Source: Liriodendron chinense (taxonomy: Eukaryota > Streptophyta > Magnoliopsida > Magnoliales > Magnoliaceae). Taken from it: a DNA stretch of 64,000 bases. The stretch's first letter is position 1, and every line of letters begins with the position of its first letter. Both the position numbers and the translations under genes were made by a program. Under the pieces are notes generated by a model, which ran no database searches, was not told the origin of the DNA, and saw only the letters and a list, made by a program, of their open reading frames with translations. Shown here piece after piece: positions 21,551 through 33,332 of this stretch. The DNA lies in contig ML058409.1 in NCBI GenBank assembly GCA_003013855.2, positions 992,001 through 1,056,000 of the forward strand, read 5' to 3'.

Positions 21551-23736
21551 TCGTATGACCGTTTGTAAAGTACGTCATTCTTGAGTATAAATGAATTGGC
21601 GCGTCTTCTAACTTGTGTGCGCATTTTGGGATCCTTTTGTAAAAATTCATACTTCAGATAGTCGATGAATGATCTTCTCTAATAATCTTCCTCTGTAATC
21701 TTGAAGCAACAAATGGGGTTGGCACTCAATTCTCCATTGCGCAACGCGGTTGTCGGCAGAATTCTCCTTTCTTCAATTGTTACCTGAAGTGGGTTGTCCC
21801 CAGGGTTAGTCAGAGCAGCGACTAAACTAGCGAGTGCATCTGCTTGTACATTCTCCTGTCTCGGTATGTGTGAGATACTGTTATTCCAAAACTGATCAAA
21901 CATTGACTGTGCTTAGTGACAATAAGGCGATAACTCAGGCTTGAGAACCTTGTATTCCATCGTCAATTGCCCGATAACAAGCTTAGAATCCCCATAGATA
22001 CGTATTTCTTTAATTTGCATTTCCAGGGCAAGCTGTAACCCAATAATAAGAGCCTGGTACTCTGCTTCATTGTTGGTGCATGCTGGGACTATCGTGAATG
22101 AGTAGGGTAACAAGTCCCCTTGTGGACTGATGAATATAACTCCTGCCCCTGCCCCTATTGCTCTAGCTGCACCATTGAAATATATTTCCCAATGACGCGC
22201 TTCATTAATCGCCATAACCTGATCGTCTGGTAGTTCATATTCTATTTCTTCACCACTTGGTACCGAATGTGCGGTAAGAAAGTCTGCAATTGCCGGTCCT
22301 TTGATGGCCCGAGCCGACATGTATGTGACGTCAAATTCTGATAAGAGAAGAGCCCACTTGGCCAACTGCCTAGACAACATGGGTCTGTTCATGAGAAACT
22401 TGATGGGATCCGCTTTGGATATCAACGTTATCTGGTGAGAGAGGCAATAATGTCTGAGTTTCTTAATAGCAAAGATCAATGCCAGGTAGATTTTTTCGAT
22501 CGCTGAGTAGTTAAACTCGGCTCCTACTAGCGTGTGGTTCAAGTAATAGAGTGCGCTTTCCTTCCCTTCTTCGTTCTTCTCGGCTAAGAGGGCTCCTAGT
22601 GAGTTTTCGCCAACGGCAATGTAGAGGATTAATGGCTCTCCTTTGATCGGTGCAGTAAGGACTGGAGATTTTTCGAGCAGGTCTTTCAGAGAGTCGAACG
22701 CTTTTTGACGAGCATTGTCCCACTCAAACTGGCCGCCTTTCTTGTTGAGGTGTGAAAATAGTTGACGAAGTCCAGATAAATTCGAAATGAATCTTCTTAA
22801 GTAAGCAACTAGGCCTTGGAAGCTTCTCAGCTCTTTGAGATTCTTCCGAGGTGGCATTTCCCTGATTGCCTTAATCTTCGTCGGGTCGATCTCTATGCCT
22901 CGGTGCCTGATGACAAACCCTAAAAACTTACCAAAGGAAACCCCGAACATGCATTTCAATGGGTTTATACAGAGGCTTTTTTTTCTCAGTCTTTGAAACA
23001 CTTATCGCAGGTGTTCTCTATGCTGCTCATGCTCGGCCGACCTCACTACCAAATCGTCTACGTAGCATTCGACATGCTTGTGCATCATGTCTTAGAAGAT
23101 TACTTGCATCGAGCACTGATATCTTGGACTCACGTTTTTCAACCCGAAGGGCATCACACGGTAACAATATATGCCCAATGTCTTGCGAAAAGTTGTTGAT
23201 TCTTCATCTTCTAGGGCCACACGGATCTGATTGTACCCCGAGTAACCGTCCATGAAGCACATCACTGAGTATCCAGTCGTGTTATCGATCAATAATTCTG
23301 GGATAGGCAGTGGGAAATCATCTTTAGGGCACGCTTCGTTGAGGTTCCGAAAGTTTACACAAACTCGGATCTGATTGCTCTTCTTCTTAACCGGCACAAT
23401 ATTTAAAATCCATCGTGGGTATTTGACTTCTCGGATGGATCCGGATTGAATTAACTTCTCAACCTCTTCTTCGATCTTGGGTACTATATCTGGATGGAAT
23501 CGTCGCTGAGGTTGCTTGACCACCTTTTTCCCTTTCATGATGCCCAGCTTATGCATTGCGATTGCCGGATTGAGCCCTGGCATTTCTGAGTATGTCTAGG
23601 CGAATATATCTTTGTTCTCTTTTAACAGTTGAATATATTTCTCCCTTTCTTCTTTTGAAATATTCCTACTCAGGTACGTATTTCTAGGTTCTTCTGGGGT
23701 TCCCAGATTTATTTCTTCGAGCTCATCTATCGTCTG
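21551..23736 (-). pseudogene. Tat2 reverse transcriptase and dual RNase H
   Basis: RT motifs run from PGLNPAIAMHKL through KKKSNQIRVCVNFRNLN, FMDGYSGYNQI and YVDD (about 23.06 kb). First RNase H: LYIAVGENSLGALLAE, then YSAIEKIYLALIFA. Second RNase H: WEIYFNGAARAIG, NNEAEYQALI, YGDSKLVIGQL and, after a stop, VQADALASLVAAL. Segments at 23583, 23001 and 21903 share one frame, separated by stops near 23.59 kb (expected Trp), 23.09, 23.00 and 21.91 kb. The catalytic YVDD is intact. Tandem RNase H domains confirm TAT-lineage placement. Confidence 0.85.
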
Positions 23737-25203
23737 TTATCCCCCATCTTTTATCTGTGCGGGCGCGGCACTGGGTTGGATGATATCGACTACCTCTTGC
23801 GGCTGTATTTCTTCTAAGGGACTGATTGTTACCATGTTCACATGCCTAATCTTCATCTTTGCCCCTAGCCTTTCTCTGCCTTGGTAAGCTTCGGTGTTTT
23901 CTTCGAACGGGGCTAACATCCTTCTATTCGGGGCTGATTCTGAATAATAGAAGCCCATGTTCTTCATGATATTGCGGCTGGTTTCACTGTACCTTTCTTC
24001 TTCTATTGGTTGAGGTAGACGGGATGATTTCTCGGCCTCATCCTTAGACTGCATAGGTTCATTTGACAATGAATAAAATTTGATTTCTTTCTTTGCATTG
24101 GCACTCGGTGGTACCAAAAACTGGCTAGGAGCCTTTGGGAAAGGCTTAACTCTTCCTATTTTCGGCACCGACATGTTGAAGCTAGACTTGAGCACACTCA
24201 TGTGCTGATTCGATATCATCTCTAGGACGGATTGCCCTAACTGTCGCAAGTGTCTCGGAACTATATAAAATTTCTTAGTGATCTGTTGAGATTCTTCTTC
24301 TGAATAACTAGCGGTTTCTTTCTGAGTAATAAGCCGAGGCTTGCTTTTCTGTTCAAACTTGTTGACTTGAGGTTTTGCCCCTTGCCCTTTCTGCATTACA
24401 TTGGACTTCTTCACGACCTCTCTTTCGTCAACCAAGTCATAATATTGAGCATCGGCCAAGAATGATTCAGCAGCCGTATGTGGTCTTGGGTCTGCTGCCA
24501 CTTTGTATTGAACTCCTCTGTTATACTTAAAGCACTGATGATAGGTTGAAGGAATGACGCAGTTCTGATGGAGCCATGGCCTCCCTAGCAAAAGATTATA
24601 CGTTGTTACCGCGTCGATTACTTGGCACATTACTTTCGTCTTTAGTTCTTCAATTTCTAGTATCATGGTGATCGACCCCAGAGTGCGCTGGCTATCTTGA
24701 TTAAACCCTTTAATAACCATGGTGATGGGATGCAGGGCTGACGGTCTGTAACCCAACCTCTGTAGCGTTTTCAACGACATGATGTTTATTGCGGATCTAT
24801 CGTCGAGCATACATCACTTAACTTCTATGTCTCTAATCGTCCCTATAACCATCAACAGATGATTGTGGTCTGTCGCTTCAATCATGCGGTATTTTTCGGA
24901 GAATGTGATTACAGAGGGGTGATCTATCTGCATCACTTGCTGAATTGGTGCATTTCCTTCCCAGAACTTATCTGGATCGTTCATTTCTATTTCAATCTCT
25001 GCCATCATCACTTCTCTAACTTCACTGTCGAGCAATGCATTGATCAACATCTCCCTATATACCTTCGAAAGACATAAGACATCGTATATGCTCAAGTGAG
25101 CCGGGACCTTCCACAGATGTGACACTACATCATATGCTATTGGTGCTGCCCCTTGTCTTGGCTCCGGCCGACTAGACATGGCTTCAACAAATTTCTCTTT
25201 CAA
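23737..25203 (-). pseudogene. Tat2 aspartic protease region
   Basis: The frame is 24810-23737, preceded in the same register by 25203-24814 after one stop. The active-site neighbourhood is MLDDRSAINIMSLKTLQRLGY, where the usual D-[GN]-[GS]-S is D-D-R-S, so the loop has probably lost function. Downstream YNLLLGRPWLHQ is the conserved second protease block. The C-terminal stretch is a low-complexity linker toward RT. The upstream part (VSHLWKVPAHLSIYDVL) matches the protease-preceding region also seen in Tat1. Confidence 0.75.
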
Positions 25204-25341
25204 CTTCTGCCCCTGGGGCCTTGTTGATGGTATATCCGAGTTCCCATCTTCTTACATCGGGTCAACTGGTTTTGGTAAAATGCGTTCTGGCATTTGTTTT
25301 CTGGATCGGAGGGTAGCGGCATCGACTTTCTCTTCACTTGC

Positions 25342-27439
25342 CTATGATGTCTCTTCCGCTGACGGCTGTTCTGTGAATGATACCATCGCGCAATGTACTT
25401 GAGCCTCGATAAGTCGGCTCTTCCCTCGACTGTTCTCTTTTCTCATCCCTTTCTTCTTGCGGTTGAGGAGTCTTCGTCTATTCTCAAGCTTCCTCCTGCT
25501 GCTGACCAAAGTCCAAGGTTCTTCAGGTTCAGGGAACGGGGTGCGCGAGCAAATGTTTTCTTCCGAGGGGAACGTTGAAACTACTTCAGATGTTTCTTTC
25601 CTTCTCGTTTCTGGTGATTTCATACTGATCACCCCTTGGTTGATCAACCCTTGTATTCTTCCCTTTAGACTAAAACAGTCTTCTGTCTTCTGGCTTAGAC
25701 ATTGATGGTATTTGCAATACCGGGGATCATTCACTCTCCCAACTTCATGTGGACGAATTGGTTCTGGTAAGCAGAGTACATTCTCTTCCACTAGCTGTTC
25801 CATGATGGGGACCAGATCGGCCATGTCGAACGTGTATGGGCCATTAGCTCTTTCTCTCTCGGCTATCGTTATTCCTCGAGAAATATAAGGTCTCTTGCCT
25901 TTGTTTTGAGTAGACGCTGCTTTCATGTCAGACTTGGACTCTACGACCGGCCGCTTCCGATATCTTACGACTTTTCCCTTGTTCACATTATGTGTTTTTT
26001 CAATCCTTCCTCCTTCTCTCCTTTGCCTTTCAGGCCCGAAGTTCACCCGTGTCGCGGCTTCTTCTACAAAGTGTGCTTTAGTGGCTAGTTCTTAGAAAGA
26101 GTGAAAATTGTTCCCAGATAACCCGTACGATATCATTGTGTCCAGGGCTCGCATACACATCTTCATTTATTCTTTCTCACTGGGTAGCTCTTGGCATTGA
26201 GCAGCTATCATCCCCCATCGGTCCATGAATTTTTCTACAGGTTCGCCTTGTCTCTGTTTGACCAAGGCCAGATCTATCACTGACGTTTCTCTTTCTGTAG
26301 CGAAGAACTTCAAGATGAAACTGTCTCGCATCTGTTCCCACGATCTCACTGATTCGGCTGGTAGCGACATGTACCATTGGAAAGCCTTCCCTGTCAGCGT
26401 CGACCCGAATAGCCGCATACAGTATTGTGGAACAGCTAACTAATTCCCCAATGTTGTAAGAAAGTGAGTAATATGCTCCTCCGGTGATCCTCTACCATCG
26501 AATTTTTCGAAGTTCGGACATCTGAAGTTAACCAGAAATGGTATTTCTTTTATCTCCAGCGGGTATGGAACTTGATATTTATACCCGGTTCCTTTCTCTT
26601 TCTCTTGTCGCATGAGATTCGTGATTATTTGCGACAATTTCTCTCTTGACATTTGCGCAGTCGGGACGGGCATCTGCTCTGCTGAAACTCTCCTGGTCTG
26701 GGTAAGCAGTTCGGCGTCAGCTGGTCCTTCCACTGCCCCTTAGGACTCTTTGGTTGATTGACGCGTAGGTGGTATGACACTTCTAGTAGCGTTCTGAGCT
26801 ATTAAGTGGTCAATGCTTCTTGAATGACCCTTATTCGCTCATTCGTTTCACGATTAGCCTGAACTAACTGTCAATCTGATCTTGGACTGTAGGCAATTCT
26901 TCTACTTCATACGATCCCTCTTCTTCCTCTGCTACTTGAACCATTACGACAAGCATCGGTCGTACCTTCTGAACCTGCCCCTGTGTTATCTCTGAGGATA
27001 ATACGACGTCCACGGACTGCGAGCTCTTCTCGGGTGTTTGTTTGATCTTCTCTTGTTGACGACGTACCGCTTTGGGTAGCGATGGAAAGTGTTTGGCTGA
27101 GAGTAAGGGCGTTGAAAGCTTAATAGTTGAGGTTCGACGAACGACGAAGGTTGCCTGATTCCTCTTCGGTTGCCACTAATATGTCTTGACAACGTTCTTC
27201 TTCGCATATGTGGCCTTTACTGCTGCTTTCCTTAACTCTTTCTTCTGCTGGTGTGTGCGGACCATCTGCCAATCCGAATCAGGTACGACTGTCATGGCTG
27301 CAGTAAAGCGGGGAAAACTGAATCCCCCCGCGGTGAGGAAAGTGCATAGACTGATTATTGCGGTTGTCATCTCTCCAATCTTTGTTAGTACTTTTGTTAA
27401 TCCTGTCTGCTGCGTCATAAAATCATTAAAACAGTTCAT
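25342..27439 (-). pseudogene. Tat2 gag with N-terminal extension
   Basis: Core gag: EIPFLVNFRCPNFEKFDG and FGSTLTGKAFQWYMSLP, then SWEQMRDSFILKFF and EKFMDRWGMIAAQ (capsid, 26.73-26.17 kb). A zinc-knuckle-like YCKYHQCLSQKTEDC follows near 25.71 kb, where the second His of C-x2-H-x4-H-x4-C is absent. These share one frame interrupted by stops. Upstream, 27439 to about 26.87 kb is another frame, with one TAG at 27176-27178, encoding a basic then acidic stretch (DSDWQMVRTHQQKKEL; a run of E). It may be the gag N-terminus or the extra 5' ORF described for Ogre elements. Confidence 0.65.
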
Positions 27440-27732
27440 AAATGTGGTCGGGAGTATGAGCCCATCGATCGCGGTGCATAAACTAATAAAAATAAGTTAG
27501 AAGGAGACAAATACATGTAGTTGTGGAAGTTTTTGGGTTTGAAAAACTTTTAAATGTTTATTGCCTTAAAGATGAAGGGAAGAGCGTTCCCGTTGAGAGT
27601 CGCCAGTTTGGCACCCGAGGGGCGCTTAAACATTACGCCTCGCGGTAACTTTCCTATGCGTAGATTAGTGTTTGCTGGTAATTAACCTTAGAGTGTTTCT
27701 ACATTCAGATATAATCAGGGATTTTAGTATAG

Positions 27733-27755
27733 TTCGATCCCCAGCAGAGTCGTCA
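27733..27755 (-). promoter_or_regulatory. Primer-binding site of Tat2 (tRNA-Arg type)
   Basis: On the minus strand it begins TGACGACTCTGCTGGGGA and continues TCGAA, matching the recalled tRNA-Arg(ACG) 3' end with a few transitions. It lies three bases from the LTR edge at 27759. Confidence 0.8.
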
Positions 27756-27758
27756 GTT

Positions 27759-28314
27759 TGTTAAAACTAGAAAAATGCTCAAACGCAGTTTTCTTGTGTT
27801 TTGTTGTTCTAGGGTTCTGAATAATAGAAACATTCATAGACAATCACAAGCATTCATAAAAGTACACAAGAGAAGAGATATCGCAAGGCGAATTTTATTC
27901 CAGAGATTTTGAGATCTTTTACATTCCAAGCTGTGGTCTGGCACGAGCCCTTAATTACATCGAATGATCGATGACCCCTGATTAAAAGGCAGAAGACTAG
28001 TCAGCAGGGACTATGGTCTTAGAGTTCGTGGTCGTAGAGACCTATATTTTGTGGTTGAAGAGACCTGTATTTTGTTATGGACTGATCCATCTTTGTACGA
28101 GTTAGATGTCTATGTCCCATGTTTTGACCGGAGATCCAGGTTGAGACTGTCTAGGTTTTTAACTGAGGGGTGCGACTCTGGACCTACGCCCGTCATTTTT
28201 AACGAGTGACCGTGGGAAGACTGATCTGCAGTTGTATGTACTTAGCAGCTCAGCCAACGGATGTCGTTTGGATGGGTAGGGCATCGACTGTTCTTAAAGT
28301 GTCAGTCTTTAACA
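27759..28314 (-). repeat. Tat2 5' LTR
   Basis: The inner edge is set by the PBS. The LTR begins TGTTAAA and ends TTTAACA, a 7-bp perfect inverted terminal pair typical of LTR ends, giving 556 bp. No partner LTR was found, so the outer end rests on the inverted termini alone. Confidence 0.6.
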
Positions 28315-29948
28315 AATTCCATGTAATAGTTTAGAACTCTCTTGATATGGTTTATTGTGTTAACCATAGTCCCATTTGCTTTGTCCAGACCTAAATCTGG
28401 GGTCATATTATGATAGTATATGTAATGTTGATACATTGGCATGGTTCTACGCTCTGGCGGCCTCTTTTCGAGAAATTACTCCGTTCATTGTATTGGATCG
28501 GATCGAACTTCGAAGGCTTGTATTCTGCTCGTTGGATGGCTCGGATGAGCTATTTGACTGCTCCATTGCGTCCGGAATGCTCGAAATACCCAAAATAGGT
28601 CCAAACGGGGGCCGAAAATGTCACAAAATGAAGGTTTAAGGGTGCTAAAATTAATGTTCAGAGTTCTGATTTTTCTGATCCGCTAGTCTGATTATACTGA
28701 TGCGCTGGGGTCATCGCATCGAAAAAATGACTTCGTTAAATTGTATATTTTTGTGATCCGCTGGCCTTATTTTTTCTGATGCGCCGGGGCCAGTGGGTCG
28801 AAAAATGACTTGTTTCGGAAATGGTCGATTTTCATGATGCGCCGGGTTATTTTTCTGATGCGCTGGGGTCAGTGCGTTGAAAAATGACTTGTTTTGAAAT
28901 AATGATTTTTTTGGTCCGTTAAGGGTAATTTTTCTGATGCGCTGTGGCCAGTGCATCGAAAAATAACTTTGTGTTGAAAATGATTGATTTTCATGATGCG
29001 CTACTGTACTTGTACACTTTTAGATTATTTCTTCGTCGGACCTACTATGGTCGGGAATGTGATTTTCGGTGATCTGTTGGTCGGAAAGGAATTTCGGTGA
29101 TCGGAAAAGGTTTCTGGTGGTCGGAAAAGAGATTCCAGCAAGGGATTCCGACGGTCTCTCAAATACCCAAAGGACAAAGCTCTCTGTCTCTCTCTCTGGA
29201 TCTGTCCAAATGAACAGTAAAAGAGGGGTATTTATACCCGAAAATACCGAAAGTCGGTCAATAGGAGGCTGCCATGTGTAGCGTGTCAAGAAAATCGGTC
29301 GGTGTGTCGAGAAAATTGGTTGGTGCGTCCTAAAATGACTTGGTGTAAATTGCTGATTTTTGGGATGCACTGGCTGTCAGTGTGTCTTGAAATTCACTGA
29401 AAATGCCTGATTTATCGAACGTGATGAGGGTCAGAGCGTCCTGAAATTTATGAAAATCACTGAATTTTTTGATGCATTAGAGGTCAGTGCATCTTGAAAT
29501 TCATTTATGGAAACTTGTTGAATTTCTCGATACGCTGGTGGAATTTACTGATATGCTGAGCCTCAATGCATCCTGAAATTCATTTTAAAAAAATGACTGA
29601 ATTTCATGACGCGCTGACGTACTTTTATTTTGTTTCATTAGTGATATCTTGTGAAAATAATGGTTTGTGGGGCCTGCTTTGTGATGAATGTTGACGCACT
29701 GGCCATATTTATTCATGGTTGTATTTACTGCCTAAATTTGGAAGGTATTGATCATAAGTGATGGTGGGCCCCACCCCTGGGTCAACTTTCTATTTTTAGT
29801 AAAGTCTGATGCATATTGCGATTTCTATCAAGACTCCTGATGCACTGGCCCTAGATCCAGCGATGTGATGGATTGCATACTTATTACCCCTGTTTTGAGG
29901 ATCCTGACTTTTTGGGACGCTAACATATACAAACTACAATGCATACCT
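28315..29948 (-). repeat. Left part of an old LTR-like repeat with inverted-repeat iterons and a TATA box
   Basis: No coding content. From about 28.69 to 29.01 kb and again from 29.32 to 29.61 kb there are diverged copies of a unit with GATGCGCTG and CAGTGCATC arms, usually followed by (TC)GAAAAATGACTT or a diverged CTTGAAATTCA. Between them is a minus-strand TATA box (rc of TATTTATAC, 29229-29237) followed, in minus sense, by a CT/GA-rich leader-like segment. This looks like a U3-TATA-R arrangement of an LTR read on the minus strand. The sequence was later split by copia 1 at 29948/37741. Confidence 0.5.
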
Positions 29949-30404
29949 TGTGATCTGAAATGCGGAATAAATGATCGATTTATGCATTGATTGTAGGAAT
30001 CGAAATAATATGATATGAAGTTGCGTACCTATTTGAGAAGCTATATGATGAGATGGACGGACCAGATCTTCTGCACCTTACGCCTTTAGAGGACGCTAAG
30101 GGATGCGGAAGTTTGTGTCCACGATCGATGTGTAGGCTTGGAGACCCAGTCAGTATTTATAATAAATTAAGTATAGGAGTTTTTGTTTTTTATTTATTAA
30201 AAACTCATCGAAACTCCCTATATTAATGACTCCACACTTAATATCATTGCCCATCAATGTGGTACAACGAAGCGTCCCACCCCTAACACGTTTTTAATGT
30301 GACCACAACTTAAGTGGGGTCCACCGGTGTGCTCGATCTAAATTATATATTCTTAGACAGATCCAAATCATTAATGATGAAGGCCCACCTTAAAAAGTCT
30401 TACA
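29949..30404 (-). repeat. 3' LTR of copia 1, with adjacent PPT
   Basis: 456 bp, clearly the same sequence as 37282-37735 with scattered substitutions. Immediately right, the plus strand reads TTCTCCCACTTGG; on the element's strand this is the polypurine tract CCAAGTGGGAGAA that primes plus-strand DNA. Confidence 0.93.
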
Positions 30405-31037
30405 TTCTCCCACTTGGGCCACATTGATCGATTTCCAAAATTTATTTTGAAATATTTTACAAAATATGTTTTATCATTTTTTTAGAAAGAAAAAATATCT
30501 GAATCGTTAACCAATGTATCTGTTGGATAATACGAGCAACGCTTCTACAATCCGGTCCATTAAGATTAGCAGCATTGGATCATGGTAGTCATCACAACAT
30601 TTAATCTTTGCGAAGTGAGACGAATCACGGTCACAGATGCTACCACCCTTAACGACATAGATCAAGGACAAGGAAGTGTGGTATAAAGATTACACATATA
30701 ATGTGATCAACTGTGCTTATCTTTAAGAGGTCCTAGAGCTTTATATCTCCAATGAGACATGCTTAAATTCCACTTACTCAAACTAAAGTTGTGCATACTT
30801 AATGAGAAGTGAAAACAAATTTAATAAACAGAATCATCAAAGTCATATAAATGAGATCTTTGTAAATGTCTGTGCATAATGGATCAAACTATACTACCAC
30901 TAACCGAATACATATGTGGGATCGGTAATACCTATAGAAGTTACATGCTCCTGAAATAGCGTGATAGGGAGCCCTTTAGTGAGTGAATCCGCTATCATCT
31001 GCTTAGTGCCGATGAGCTCCACAGACACTTGACGATT
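30405..31037 (-). other. Copia 1 3' untranslated region
   Basis: About 630 bp between the RNase H end and the 3' LTR, AT-rich, starting with the PPT. No further gene seen. Confidence 0.6.
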
Positions 31038-32725
31038 CTAAACTCTTTTCTTCATAATAAGATACTTAATGTCGATGTGCTTCGACCTTGATGAATGCTT
31101 GTTGTTGCTTGAGAAGTTTACCACAGCTGAGTTGTCACAAAAGATTCTCAATGGTTTAGGGATATGCTCCAATGCCCGCAAACCTGAGAAGGAGCTCTGT
31201 AGCCATATTGCCTGATTTGTGGCTTCATGACATGCAATGTACTCAGCTTTCATGGTGGATGAGGCCATTATTGTCTATTTCATGCTCTTCCAAGACACAG
31301 CCCCACCAACCATCATAAAAATATAGACAGAAGTGGACTTCTTGGTGTCGAGGCAGCCAGAAAAATCTACATCTGAGTATCCAACCAACTCTAAATGGTC
31401 AGACCTTTTATATGTGACTACGAAGTCCTTTGTCCACTTCAAGTAGCGTAACACCTTATTTACGGCTATCCAATATTGCATCCCTGGATTGGAGAAATAC
31501 GTGCCCAACATTCCAACTGCAAAAGTGATATCCAGTCGCGTACAGACTTGAACATACATAATGCTCCCTACAGCTGATGCATATGAAACATCTTTCATAC
31601 AATTCTTTTCTAGACCATTCTTTGAACACTGAAATTGGCCGAATTTATCGCCCTTCACAGTGGGTGATTTTTCAAGAGCACAATTTTGTATGTTGTACCT
31701 TTTGAATTCCTTATCGATATAGGCCATCTGTGACAAGCTAAGTAGTCCATGTGATCTGTCACGACGTATCTCAATGTCGATGACAAAAGAGGCGTCACCA
31801 TGATCCTTCATCTTAAATCTTTAAGATAAAAATTTCTTGGTATCGCGTAATAACCCAATGTCAGCGCTAACTAATAGAATATCGTCAACATACAAAACCA
31901 ATATAATAAACTTGCTACCACTAATCTTAACATGGATACACTCATCCGCAGTGTTATCTACAGAGTCATATGAGGAAATCACTTCATGAAATTTTAGGTA
32001 CCACTGTCGTGATGCTTGTTTCAACCCATAAATGAATTTCTTAAGTTTACAAACCATATGTTCTGAGCCATTGGCTGTAAAACCTTCTGGTTGCATTATA
32101 TATACGTTATCTCCGTTGAGAAACGTAGTTTTAACATCCATTTGGTGTAACTCTAAATCCATATGAGCTACAAGAGTCATTATGATTCTGAATGAGTCTT
32201 TTATGGATACTGGTGAGAAAGTCTCATTAAAGTCGATGCCTTCACGTTGATTAAAACTCTTGGTAACAAGTCTGGCTTTATATCTTTCGATATTACCTTT
32301 AGAGTCTCGTTTGGTTATAAACACTCATTTACAACCAATCGGCTTAATTCCTTCAGGCAATTTTACAAGATCTTAGACTTTATTGTCATTCATGAATTTT
32401 ATATCATCTCTTATGGCATCCAACCATCAATAAGAGTTAACACTTTGTTTGACTTGTGTAAAGGATTCAAGATCCCTTTCCACCTCTATGTCAAATTCTT
32501 GCTCCTGTAAGTAGACAATGTAATCGTCAGAAATTGCAGGCCTTTCTCTTTGAAATCTTCTTAATGGCTCATTTTCTTGAATTGGGTTTTGATTTCCTCC
32601 TTCAATGGGTTCTATAAGAGGTTCATCGTGGTGATCTATAATGATTATAGGCTCAACTACAGGATGTATATCCACGTTACTAGGAATGACCGTGATAGGG
32701 ATCATTGTTGGAGAGCCTTCAAACA
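31038..32725 (-). pseudogene. Copia 1 reverse transcriptase and RNase H
   Basis: RT landmarks: YKARLVTKSFNQREGIDF, LHQMDVKTTFLNG, YGLKQASRQWY and the catalytic LYVDDILL. The thumb/connection continues in the same frame after one stop near 31.82 kb (YASAVGSIMYVQVCTRLDI). RNase H motifs: GYSDVDFSGC, then after another stop KAEYIACHEA and RIFCDNSAV, ending at about 31038. A linker upstream (32.73-32.4 kb) is acidic and Pro-rich. Registers from 32726 to 31038 agree, so only stop codons break the frame here. Confidence 0.85.
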
Positions 32726-33332
32726 TGAGTGAGGATTGGGTGCCAGGACCGGTCTGGTGACCAATCTAGCCGAATAGCCCAGATGCGCACCAGGCCCCTG
32801 GACAGTTTCTATGTTGCCCTAGACCGATCGGTCGACCGGTCTACAGGGGGCCTGACCGGTCGGTGGTGAGGCAGCGTGGATATATTCTTCTCGGCGCTAT
32901 TTTTGTGCAAGGTGCGACCAGTCGGGCGACCGGTCAACTGTGCACACGGTTTCTTACGCATTACGCGATAGTGTGTAAGATGCTTATATTTTCAAGATTC
33001 TTGCTCTATATATATAGCATGTATCCAGACTTAGATGGTGTCCAAGGTTTCCTAATTGCGTTAGGAAGAAGGGAGAGGTGTTTGTGAGAGAGAGAACTTG
33101 GGTTTTCTCTGTTTTTCTTGCTTGTGGGCTGTTAATCTTTGTAATATTGTGTTTATTCATAGTGGATTGCTTTGTGCCGTGGTTTTTTACCTGTTGAGGG
33201 GTTTTTCCATGTAAATTCGGATTCTCTTGTGGTGAATGCTTGTGTGTGGTTTTGATTGCATCGTGTTTTCTCATTTGATCTCGTATAACTCTGCGCGTTC
33301 GGCTTTCACTTCCGCAGCTGGTTATCCTAACA
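32726..33332 (+). mobile_element. Solo LTR inserted in copia 1, with GACCGGTC inverted repeats
   Basis: About 600 bp of non-coding DNA splits copia 1 between the integrase C-terminus and RT. It has a plus-strand TATA box TATATATATAG (about 33006-33016), then a leader-like segment with a GAGAGAGA run and T-rich stretches. Upstream of the TATA box are four inverted-repeat sites: 32745-32762, 32821-32842, 32852-32863 and 32914-32936. Likely ends are a TG at 32726 or 32730 and CA near 33332. I could not find a matching target duplication, so ends are approximate. Confidence 0.6.

Larger units (their letters stand above)
14952..28314 (-). mobile_element. Tat2: second TAT-lineage Ty3/gypsy element
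   Basis: Minus-strand element with 5' LTR at 27759-28314, tRNA-Arg-like PBS at 27733-27755, gag, protease, RT, dual RNase H and integrase down to about 20.45 kb, then an antisense plant-mobile-domain-like gene at 14952-20004. No 3' LTR was found. Frames from 26733 to 21679 are in one register broken by stops; integrase and the gag N-terminus are each shifted by an indel. It carries a hAT insertion at 17909-18684. Confidence 0.8.
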
